From assembly GCA_015501055.1 (NCBI GenBank), contig JADNYV010000490.1, forward strand, positions 1 to 25,454: DNA of 25,454 nucleotides, read 5' to 3'. This DNA is from Mucidula mucida. Taxonomy: Eukaryota; Basidiomycota; Agaricomycetes; Agaricales; Physalacriaceae. The notes under the pieces are model-generated. The model had not been told where the DNA came from. It searched no databases and worked only from the letters and a program-made list of their open reading frames with translations. A program made the translations under genes and the position numbers. This document shows, piece by piece, positions 17,780 through 25,454 of the stretch (position 1 is its first letter; every line of letters begins with the position of its first letter).

Positions 17780-19723
17780 TCAATCCACATCGTCAATGCC
17801 ACCAAACGACGAATGCCCGGCAAGCGGAGGTGGCGGTGGCGGAGCAGTCGCAAAGGAGAACGCGAACCCAGCCGCACCGAGCGAGAACGAAACAGGCGAC
17901 ATGGGCTCCAAAGGAGGCGGCCCTTCATCTTGCTCCTGTTTGCGCTTCTTGTTCTTCATAGCAATCTTCTTCCGCTGCATCTTGGAGAACGATGACAGCG
18001 CAGCCAACGCATCGCTGACATATCGCTTGCTCGGCCGGTCGGAAACCCTTGCCTGCATCGCTTCCACCACATCGTGCGCCCTCAAGAATGGCATTACTTC
18101 GACGATCTTTGCATACACCTTTGCGAGCGCGGCCGCCGCGCTCCCTTTGACAGCACCCGCCACCTCACACCATCCCTCAAAACGCTCTCCAAGTGGGGGG
18201 CGCATTTCCTCCCTGATGTCCTCCAAATCAGGATCATTCGGATCGAGGTCTAGATGGCCAAGAAAGTCGGCGTCGGCGTCGTCGCCCTCATCGACTGGCG
18301 CGGGTATACCCATCATCATGGCGGCAAAGGCGACTGCGTGGAGATGGCCAGAGGACGGCGTGACCACCGAATCTACCCACTGCTCGATGCGGGCTGCGCG
18401 TTGAGAAGAGGCTGCAGGCAGACGCAGGATGCGGCTAAGCTCCGAGGTGTGTTTGGGATCTTCGATATGACAGAATGTTGTGCGGACAGCAGCAGCAACT
18501 GCGTGCACGGTTTCTGCCATTTCGCGTTCAACGAGGGTAATTACTTTGGTGCGATAGCGGATACCGGGGTATGTAGCAAGAACATGGGAAGCTAACTGTA
18601 AGATGGGCGCGTCTCGTGGACGCAAGAAGTATGAGTGTTGATCAAGAAGGTTCAGGATGGATGGGGCATCGGCTTCAGCAGCGTAAATTTCCAGTGCTGC
18701 GGCGACATTGTCAGAACTGGCTGGGGCAGTTTTTGTTAGGGTAGTCATGAGGTCTCGGCTTCCGAGATCCTTGAGGGCGCAATATAGATCGTGGGAGGGG
18801 GCAAGGGAGAAGATACTGTGCAGATATTTCTTCACGAGACGACGGAGATGTAGGCGATGCTGATTGACCTCGGTGGACCAATGACTGGCGTGTAGATTGC
18901 AGATACATCGGCCGCCGTGTGTAGGCTCCTCGTCACTTTCCTCGTCATCGTCATCACTTTCCTCATCCTCCTCCATGTCCTCCCAATCCCCCTCCATTTC
19001 ACTAGTATCGGATTCTAGCCCGTCACTGTAGCTTCCTCCATAAAGAATGCGGACCAGGGCGCGCCAGCCTAGCGCGTCCTCGATGTCCTGCAGCATTGAC
19101 GGGATCTGACCTAGTGCTCGGCGGCCGCCCGACACGGACATGGAGACAAAGAGCTCGCGCCACATCCAGAGTAGAGCTGTGGTAATATGGTGGCAACCGT
19201 GAAACTGGAAATGCTTGACATCTTTGCCCGCCGTCGTTCGGATGGTGATGTCCACTTCACACGCCTTGGTCGCACACGGGCACCCGCCGACGCGCGAGCC
19301 GTCGCTCAGCTTCTTCAATACGTCGGCAATGAAGAGCAACGAGGTGTGCGCCTCCCGGAACTGCACAAAATGCTCGTAAACGAGGATCCACATGTCGGAC
19401 AGCCAGCTCGCGATGCTCTGGATGACCTCGGCCATGATCAGCGCACGGTTTGAACGGTCTTTGACGAACGAGCATTTCGCGTCTCTAGCGAGCTCGCTAA
19501 GCAGCGCGTTGATCTCCCGCTTCTTTTGTCGGTAGTCAATGGCGGGGATGGCTGCCTGACGCCGCCGAAAGCGCGCAGCCGAGCATACGACACGTTTGGC
19601 TCGTCTCCGTGGTCCATTGTCGAGGACGGCACCCAAATACGATTCCACAAGTTTCCTTTGGGCCTCTGGCGGTAGGGAATCGTAGATTTGAAGGAATCTT
19701 CCACTGGGGAGGATGGGGGCCAT
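17780..19723 (-). CDS. Conserved-looking hypothetical protein, 647 aa, single exon
   Basis: An uninterrupted 647-codon frame, unusual next to intron-rich neighbours, with strong codon regularity. I recognise no domain. The first half is helical, with RRRAKRVVCSAARFRRR near residue 38-54 and two Cys clusters (GGCPCATKACEV about 147-158 and GGRCICNLH about 275-283) that might bind metal. A very acidic run follows EGDWEDMEEDEESDDDDEE around 246-267. The second half is Ala/Leu-rich and helical. The C-terminus has a basic stretch, KMQRKKIAMKNKKRKQEQ, that could be a nuclear signal, then a run of prolines. It is probably an intracellular, possibly nuclear protein. It could be a basidiomycete-specific family. 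Confidence 0.75.
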   Translation of the reverse strand: MAPILPSGRFLQIYDSLPPEAQRKLVESYLGAVLDNGPRRRAKRVVCSAARFRRRQAAIPAIDYRQKKREINALLSELARDAKCSFVKDRSNRALIMAEVIQSIASWLSDMWILVYEHFVQFREAHTSLLFIADVLKKLSDGSRVGGCPCATKACEVDITIRTTAGKDVKHFQFHGCHHITTALLWMWRELFVSMSVSGGRRALGQIPSMLQDIEDALGWRALVRILYGGSYSDGLESDTSEMEGDWEDMEEDEESDDDDEESDEEPTHGGRCICNLHASHWSTEVNQHRLHLRRLVKKYLHSIFSLAPSHDLYCALKDLGSRDLMTTLTKTAPASSDNVAAALEIYAAEADAPSILNLLDQHSYFLRPRDAPILQLASHVLATYPGIRYRTKVITLVEREMAETVHAVAAAVRTTFCHIEDPKHTSELSRILRLPAASSQRAARIEQWVDSVVTPSSGHLHAVAFAAMMMGIPAPVDEGDDADADFLGHLDLDPNDPDLEDIREEMRPPLGERFEGWCEVAGAVKGSAAAALAKVYAKIVEVMPFLRAHDVVEAMQARVSDRPSKRYVSDALAALSSFSKMQRKKIAMKNKKRKQEQDEGPPPLEPMSPVSFSLGAAGFAFSFATAPPPPPPLAGHSSFGGIDDVD

Positions 19724-20337
19724 GACAGTAAGAGGTAAGAGCCAAATAAGGCAGGTGGGTCCACAAGCGCCTACAATACGCAGAAACTGGATGGAGAGTA
19801 TCGTAAGAGACTCTGTCAGGAAGCAAAGTAGCGTTAACTTGTCTTATAGAAACACAGTAGATACGTTGGTAGGTACACCGCCACTGAACGATCATAGGAA
19901 AGTCGTGAAAAGAGACGTCAGATCTTAGAGACCATTTTGACCGGCAATGTAGTGGTCCCAAACAGAGCTAGTTCTCGACGACTTTCAAGATGAGTCAAGC
20001 ATCCACTGTAATTGGCCACGGAAACGGAAATTTCAGAAATATTGAAGGCTGCACAAGTCGAGGGTCTCGTTTGAGAAGGCCTGTTGTGCGTTTTTCTCTC
20101 AGAATTCCTGTTGCAAGGAGCGCTCACTAGCACCATAACCGAGCTAGCTGGTTTCAAGACGGTCGGGAACTACTTGGTAAATGGGTGGATAGTCAGACTA
20201 GCCTACTTTACAGACGAGACGCACAGGAACGAGCCTGATGTCGAGAAATGTAGTATATTATTTGATTAGCAGTCGTCGTAGAAACTTATGACACTTCGGC
20301 AAATCGGCCATCACGTGATGGCGTTGTGCTTTGACAC
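19724..20337. other. Intergenic, upstream of the 647-aa gene
   Basis: No gene, repeat or RNA that I can support. Short frames only. Confidence 0.5.
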
Positions 20338-20345
20338 TGTGGCGC
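20338..20345. repeat. 8-bp target-site duplication TGTGGCGC, left
   Basis: Directly precedes the inverted-repeat element and is repeated exactly at 20881-20888. Confidence 0.75.
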
Positions 20346-20880
20346 TAGCGTTGGTGCTATACCTAGACGTATCGATACACCCAATAAGAAAATTTGATGG
20401 TCTCGAGACGGTATAGGTATCGATGACTAAGGTGGTGGTAACCGTGCCCGAAAAGCGCCCCACCGTTGCCCCGTTGTGTCAATAAAGGCATACCCATCTA
20501 GCTGAACCGAATTCACAGTAAAAGTATGTTGCCAAAGTGGCAGAGCAGTCAATGTAAAGGATTGACATTTTCCAATGCCGAATGTCAGGTTGGCATCACA
20601 ATGCTTAGTACAAACTTAGACTACAAAGACAGAGCTAACTCAATATTAACTATCAGACATTCTACCCTTCGCAATCTCTGCGCAAGGAAAGGCATACCAA
20701 GGCGCCTCAGAAATGGGATTGCCATTGAGCTACTTTGTTCTCTGGCGAACGACGGTCGTCGACGGGTACCCACAAAATAGGAAGTTGATCTAGACGTCTT
20801 GATGGACCTTGTATCGAGACGTCTCGATACACAGGGTCGCGTATATCAATACGTATAGGACTAGTCTAGCACCAACACTA
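20346..20880. mobile_element. Non-autonomous DNA transposon, hAT-like (535 bp)
   Basis: The ends are inverted repeats: TAGCGTTGGTGCTA on the left and TAGTGTTGGTGCTA on the reverse complement of the right, 13 of 14 identical. Weaker similarity continues inward (CTA..ACGTAT.GATA). Eight-base direct repeats flank it. Ends of the form TAGNG plus 8-bp duplications are hallmarks of the hAT superfamily. The longest internal frame (20526-20780, 84 codons) shows no transposase motif, so the element depends on a transposase elsewhere. The interior has several GTATCGA-type words near both ends, like hAT subterminal binding sites. Confidence 0.75.
20811..20830. repeat. Perfect 20-bp palindrome GTATCGAGACGTCTCGATAC
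   Basis: Lies about 50 bases inside the right end of the hAT-like element. Related words (GTATCGATAC at 20369-20378, CTCGAGACGG near 20403) lie near the left end. It may be a subterminal transposase-binding site. Confidence 0.6.
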
Positions 20881-20888
20881 TGTGGCGC
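20881..20888. repeat. 8-bp target-site duplication TGTGGCGC, right
   Basis: Exact copy of 20338-20345, directly after the right inverted repeat. Confidence 0.75.
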
Positions 20889-21315
20889 TCATTCTTGAGT
20901 GATACGAAGTATTGTAAGATGACGAGACGCATGTACATTTACGATACAAATTAAGCCAAGAGAACTGTTGATGGAATTGTCTCCTGCAGTTCTCCGGTCG
21001 ACTTCCGAGGTCCACGGGCAGTGTGCCTCCAAATCAGCAATGTCTCTAGTCTCTCCTAGGCAGACGGAGGAACGAACAGGTAAGTAACACGTGTAGAGAC
21101 GCGTTGGCTAAACTGCCAGAACACAGCCACACAATCGAGAGTCTTCCCAATCATCATCATCCTTCACGCAATGCGCATGGTCAGGTTCCCCTTGGAAGGT
21201 CATCTGAAGGTGCTTCCCATGTCAATCCTCGTCGAATTTGGCCATGTCGCACGCCTGACGGCTCTCTACCCACGGCCGTATTTTTAAATGGAGGGAGCGA
21301 ATTGTCCCTCGTCAT
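20889..21315. other. Intergenic, upstream of the small secreted protein gene
   Basis: No gene is seen. Frames such as 21104-21466 overlap the promoter and start of the next gene and have no motif. Confidence 0.5.
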
Positions 21316-21322
21316 TATAAAG
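21316..21322 (+). promoter_or_regulatory. TATA box of the small secreted protein gene
   Basis: TATAAAG lies 86 bases before ATG 21402, a suitable distance for a fungal core promoter with a leader of about 50 bases. Confidence 0.55.
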
Positions 21323-21401
21323 TCGGGTATCGAGACTAACGGTCGTGTAAAAAACTTGCATCCCTCCAACCCAACTCTGCAAACTCTTCAAAGTTACCGT
21401 T

Positions 21402-22088
21402 ATGCTGCTCTATCGTTTCCTCTTGGGTTTTGGAGCTTTGATCTGCGGTGTACTGAGTCAAGGTAGTGAAGAGAGTCTAGTAATCGTCAACGCCATCGTC
21501 GCAAAGAACAACATTTCCATGGCGGAATGCTGGCAACTTGAACCTGGATTTCAGCTCTCGAACGTGGTGCGTAGTATGTTTGAGCTTCGAGCTTCAACCG
21601 GTCCTCACATGGTTATTACTAGTCGGGAACAGTTGGAGACAAGGTCCTCCAACTGGGAAACATCGACAACGCCGTGATCATTATCATTCCAGACGATGAA
21701 GGGCCAAACAACGGCGGGTACGGATTTTCTCTTACTCGTCGAAGGATGCTTAACATAACCCAGTCTACACAATGGTGCCCATTCGCAGTGGGTTTTTGCA
21801 TTGACGGGGGGTGTAAACGTCACCTTCCCGGAGGCACCTGGTGGTTTCACAGTATCTGCTGGCGGCCTGTTCCTTTCCACTGTGAGTACAGTACATCCAA
21901 GCTCCTCCATACACGCGCGATGCTTATGTGCATCTTGCTAGGATATCCTGGGGACTTCTACCCTTGGCCATCAAAGTATATGGGCAGCTGGTTCGCACTT
22001 CATTCAAGCACCTTTCCCGAACGGAGTTGCTATCAATCATACCGTTCTTGCCAACCGTTCATGCGAAGAGAGTGACCTGGCAAAGTGA
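21402..22088 (+). CDS. Small secreted protein, 174 aa, four exons
   Basis: Exons 21402-21566, 21623-21717, 21764-21881 and 21942-22088. The introns are 56, 46 and 60 nt, GT-AG, and the coding length is 525 nt. Only splicing gives a sensible protein; unspliced frames break it up. It starts with a signal peptide (MLLYRFLLGFGALICGVLSQ). The mature part is beta-rich in character, with AKNNISMAECWQLEPGFQLS, DKVLQLGNIDNAVIIIIPDD, HSQWVFALTGGVNVTFP and GGFTVSAGGLFLST, and ends ANRSCEESDLAK. Two mature cysteines could form one disulfide. NIS, NVT, NHT and NRS are possible N-glycosylation sites. The pattern recalls a cupin-like fold of basidiomycete small secreted proteins, but I cannot confirm it. 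The first donor could lie three bases earlier, removing one residue. The role is unknown. Confidence 0.78.
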
Positions 22089-22239
22089 CTTCGTTAACGG
22101 AATTGTCCAATGTTAAAACCAAGGATTTTATGATACGTTGAATCTATCCCAATATTAGTTGAACTTGGTGCCTTGAGAAATAGCAAGACAGAAGAGCCCC
22201 GCGAAAGGCGCGACAATCGCCCAGATCATCTTGTTACAT

Positions 22240-22735
22240 CAAGTTGAGGTAGTCGCGGTGAACGATTGCCGTGAGCAAGCAAGGCGCCCTCGCTTCTGGA
22301 TACCGATTTGGAAAGTTGTTCACACCTACAAGCGATCCGGACACTGGTTATTCTATTTCTACCAACGCACTCAGGTCTATTTCTAGGCTATACCTGGAAC
22401 GTCGAATTTCCAGACCGAGCACCAGCATAATGTACGCTCTATGGCATTCCGGCAATCGCGCCACACAGTCTCAGGTTGATTGGCCAGAGCGTGCAAACGT
22501 GAGTAAGATGGTTGATCTTTCACGCACTTTGAGGTTATTCCGCAGCTCGCAGCAAGGATCTGAGAACGTTCCTCGCTGCTTGAGACCTGATATGTCATCT
22601 GCTACTACTTTTACTCTTCAAACGGTTATAATCCTCGAGCCGCGTATCGAGGCTCTAGATAATCTGCCTCGGTTATGAAATTTGCAGTACTGAACTTCCC
22701 CTGAACTTCGATATTTCGGTGTTGCATCTTGCTGG
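22240..22735 (+). pseudogene. Degenerate sedolisin copy, inverted relative to the intact gene
   Basis: Similar to exons 2, 3 and the start of 4 of the sedolisin at 14717-16979, on the opposite strand and with intron remnants. Matches include the SLLD.NF region (about 22294), the IRTL.YSI region (about 22336), PGTSN (about 22391), the LYGIP word (22437-22452), the donor AACGTGAGTA (22496-22505), SSQQ (22547), and 27 bases encoding RPDMSSATT (22583-22610) unchanged. Stops, small deletions and lost GGQNPQGANQ sequence show decay. Exon 1 and everything after exon 4's start are missing. Since introns remain, it arose by DNA duplication, not retroposition. Confidence 0.8.
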
Positions 22736-22823
22736 TTGAAGGCTCGAAACAAGATAATTGAACAGACGTTACTGTGAAGCATGCCGCAACTTACAAGAAC
22801 ACTATGGACAAGAGGTACACAGG

Positions 22824-23308
22824 TTACAACGCCTCCCCATAAACCACAGCCGCAGACTTCTCCGACCGCGGTTTCAGTGAGTACTTGAAGGGCTTTGGAT
22901 GACTAGATTGTTGAATGATTTTCGTTAGATCGCAATGAACCTCAACCTTCAATCCACATACCTAACAGTCCCAGATGTCGGTTCGTGCACCGGCACCACA
23001 ACACTCATAATATCAAAAACGGACAGCGTCATAGCAATGCAGATGAAAAGAGCTGCTTCAGCCATGTGAGACCCAGCGCAAAGCAAGCGTGTCGCGGGTC
23101 TTTCTGCCTTTTATCACCAAGATATCGGGAAGGGTCAAAGGTGAATGGGTCCGGGTACACCTCTGGGTCGTGTAGCATTTGCCTGACGCGTAAATTGATG
23201 CACAATGGCGAGGGAGTGCACCCACCATAGATTCGTGATGATCATAGCGCCTTTCGGTATGTGATATCCACCGAGTAGTCCATCGTCTGACGCGGTATGC
23301 GGAAAGCC
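22824..23308 (-). pseudogene. Cytochrome P450 C-terminal relic without heme-binding motif
   Basis: Sense strand exons about 23308-23226, 23182-22962 and 22902-22824, with introns of 43 and 59 nt that still have GT-AG borders. The first encodes FPHTASDDGLLGGYHIPKGA..ITNLW, the second QMLHDPEVYPDPFTFDPSRY and DPRHACFA, then, after a frame change, GSHMAEAALFICIAMTLSVF. The last encodes SHPKPFKYSLKPRS and ends VVYGEAL-stop. These are the PERF-like region, the segment after the heme loop and the typical C-terminus of a fungal P450. The stretch that should read FGxGRRxCPG is deleted between CFA and GS, removing the heme-ligand cysteine. The N-terminal three quarters of the enzyme are absent. It cannot be a working P450. 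Confidence 0.82.
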
Positions 23309-23380
23309 TTGTGTGATGCGTCAGTGCATGCGTTCGCGTACGGAACACAAGGCAAACCACGTTTGGGGCCTTGTAAAACT

Positions 23381-25407
23381 TCATTTATTCATAATACGCT
23401 CCTCCATATCGGAAGGAAAATCATCAGACCCGATGATGGAATCCGTGTCCACAAATTCCCCTTGCAAAAAGCGTGCAAGACGTGCAGCTTCTTTGTCGAG
23501 GTCTTCCTTGGGTGCATTGAGGCGGGCGCGATCGAAATCAATGATGGATACCTCTCCGTGATGATTGTACATCATGTTCCAGGACCGCAGGTCACGATGA
23601 AGAACACCCTGGGAGTGCACAGCCTGTAACGTCGTCTTCAGCGACAACCTGGAGAGCGGTTCAACAGGTTGTCCAAGAGCAGGAACTCACTCACCGTTCC
23701 GACGCGGAAAACTCAATCCTTTTATCGCCATCCATGCGACAGCCGAGGGGGTTTCCGACGTCATGCATAATGAGTGCTCCTATTCCACGACTTCCATCTT
23801 GATAATAGCCAAAGATGTAAGGTATTCCGTCAACACCGGCGGATTGGAGGTGACAGTAGACGTCGTGTTCGTGGCGAAGGGATATCAGACGTTCTCTGTT
23901 GTCCGCGAGCTTGACCACAAGGCGACTGCACTGCACCTTCTCGTGGCCAGGGCCTAGAATTGCCGTATATACCTTCCCCGTTGCGCCATGCCCTAATTTT
24001 GATGTTAGAATGACGGGAAGGCAGGTTGATGCCTTGTAGATTGCGGATCGCGGATGGTTAGGTGCAAGGAGAACCTGTGGGGTGGGCGAATTGTAAAGCC
24101 CGTACTCAAGATATAGCGCAAGCACTGGACGAGCTTCAAAGTAGTCTCGGGTAAACTGTGTTCACGTTTTGAGATACGACCAGGACACATAAAGAATGGA
24201 CGTACCATGCGTAGATCTTTGATGGGTTTCCCCTTACTGGATTCCTTGGACATGGTTATCTTATCCTGCAGTCGTGATGAGCGTGAAGTGGTCGATGGCC
24301 GCTAGTAAGTGGGAATTTATGCACACAGTCGCTTCAACTATGGAGAAGTGACTTACCCGCGTGTGAGTTTCCTTCACCTCTGGTTCTGCAGTACGTCCCC
24401 GCTTGGACGACGACTCCCGGGGTAGCACGTCCGCTTTCCGTTTCAAGGACGCGGATGATCTTTCCAAAGTATCCAGCTTCTTGGGGATTGGAGCGTCTGA
24501 TGGAGGTAACCGCGCGAGGGCGTCATGCACAATGCAGAGATGCAGGCCAGCTATCAGTCGTCCATACGTCGATGCGGGGTCAAAAACGTCAATGAGCGGC
24601 GTAAGGAACAGTGTTTGCTTTTCTCTGTGACGGATACCAATGCGAAGATAGTTTCCACAATCGAAGAGAATGACAGTTGTATCGGCGCGGACAGCTTTGG
24701 TCCAGGCCTGGAAGATCAAGTTAGAGAATTGAACGCGACAAATCAACAATCCCACCCTCTGAAGGAGTTCCACGCCTCCTGCGGGGCTCCTGAATGGCGG
24801 TGGACGGATATCTCTAGATTTGAAATGGGTGGGTAGAGCGGTCGACTTTTCTTTGCACGGTTTTGTCGCGATGTGTGCCGATACTTTAGAAGACGCTTTC
24901 TTTAGGCGTTTTGGCCGCACTGGTAGCGCCCGAGAAGGCTCCTTCAAAAGAGAGTTTTTTGGCCTGGTTGATGCGCGAAGTGAAGATGTGGTGGGCGGCG
25001 GGAGGTCGGGAATATTCCACAGCGGGTTCGCGGCATCGGCAGGACGAACTGCGCTAGGCGTAGGCGCGTGACCTTTTGGGACCGAGTTGATGATCCAAGG
25101 AAAATCCGCGATGCGAAGGTCAGTGTCCGCGTCTGCCAAAGGAAGGCAATCCTCCATTTCCTCTAAGCACCACTGCGCCATTCGGGCATAAGAAGATGCC
25201 TAGAGCAATGGTTTCTAATTCATCTCGGAGACGAACAATGCGCTGCTGAGATTCGTCAGAGTAAGTCTTCATGTCCTTACGCTGATGCCGTGAAACGCCG
25301 AGGATGTGATTCTCATCGTAGAACGTTTCTTCGTCTGTGTCTGTGTATCGCGTTTCATACCACGAAATAATGCTAAAGTTATCCAGAGTATCGGGTGCAC
25401 GAGAATG
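23381..25407 (-). CDS. Protein-kinase-like protein of basidiomycete type, 5' end outside window
   Basis: Exons in window (minus): 25407-25237, 25199-24357, 24265-24206, 24155-23695 and 23648-23381, 1803 nt or 600 aa plus stop. The first exon begins after a TCTAG acceptor and its upstream exons are beyond the edge. The kinase domain is C-terminal (in-window numbering): glycine loop GHGATGKV 413-420, lysine K440 in VVKLA, HEHDVY about 453-458, HRDLRSWN 529-536 and DFD 549-551 in place of DFG. Such HRD..N and IIDFD motifs are common in the expanded FunK1-like kinase families of mushrooms. The middle part (about 60-345) is basic and includes KRKADVLPRESSSKRGR. The domain seems complete but short after DFD, with only about 50 residues left, so the C-lobe is reduced and catalysis is uncertain. 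The 37-nt intron 25236-25200 is unusually short and is my least certain splice. Confidence 0.75.
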
Positions 25408-25454
25408 CTAGACGCAATCTGGCAGCATGGCGGTGTAATGCCTGCAAATCGCGT

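Noticed and set aside
20526..20780. 84-codon frame inside the hAT-like element
   Set aside because: No transposase motif, too short, and the element looks non-autonomous.
24403..25071. Plus-strand open frames opposite the kinase-like gene
   Set aside because: They mirror the coding exon on the minus strand and carry no recognisable sequence.

Overview
The window looks like nuclear DNA of a mushroom-forming basidiomycete (Agaricomycetes). Genes are dense, lie on both strands and are cut by many 43-60 nt introns with GT-AG borders. The families present are typical fungal ones: a UbiA prenyltransferase, a C19 ubiquitin protease, an S53 sedolisin, a basidiomycete-type kinase-like protein and a small secreted protein. 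I inferred exon structures by reading frame, splice consensus and family motifs. No transcript or database evidence was available.

Layout. (1) Positions 1-10046 hold a direct duplication of about 2.4-2.6 kb. Each unit carries a short piece that looks like the 3' end of an unidentified gene, a diverged spacer, a well conserved promoter block and a four-exon UbiA-family prenyltransferase gene. Copy 1 (1231-2430) is intact, 345 aa. Copy 2 (3666-10046) is broken twice: a one-base insertion in exon 3 gives an early stop, and a full-length Ty1/copia retrotransposon (4515-9688, minus strand) sits in exon 4. The element has two 265-bp LTRs that read identical, a 5-bp target duplication GTACG and one intact 1499-aa Gag-Pol frame, so its insertion is very recent. 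(2) Positions 10722-13612 hold a five-exon ubiquitin-specific protease (898 aa) with a telomere-repeat-like motif in its promoter. (3) Positions 14083-14625 hold a short type-II membrane protein that may be a truncated glycosyltransferase. (4) Positions 14717-16979 (minus) hold a 12-exon sedolisin (570 aa) whose 3' end needs a GC-AG intron and an 8-nt micro-exon. (5) Positions 17780-19723 (minus) hold a single-exon 647-aa protein of unknown function. (6) Positions 20346-20880 hold a 535-bp non-autonomous transposon with hAT-like ends and an 8-bp target duplication. (7) Positions 21402-22088 hold a four-exon small secreted protein (174 aa), followed by an inverted degenerate sedolisin copy (about 22240-22735, plus) and a 5'-truncated cytochrome P450 relic without its heme-cysteine motif (22824-23308, minus). 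(8) Positions 23381-25407 (minus) hold the 3' part of a protein-kinase-like gene that continues past the right edge.

How it fits together. The two ends of the window show gene duplication followed by decay (UbiA pair, sedolisin pair, P450 relic, gene fragments, transposons), while the middle holds the housekeeping-like protease gene. A membrane prenyltransferase pair and a P450 relic in one window would suit the edge of a secondary-metabolite locus, but they lie about 13 kb apart with unrelated genes between, so this is only a suggestion. I saw no CRISPR array, rRNA, tRNA or convincing ncRNA gene.
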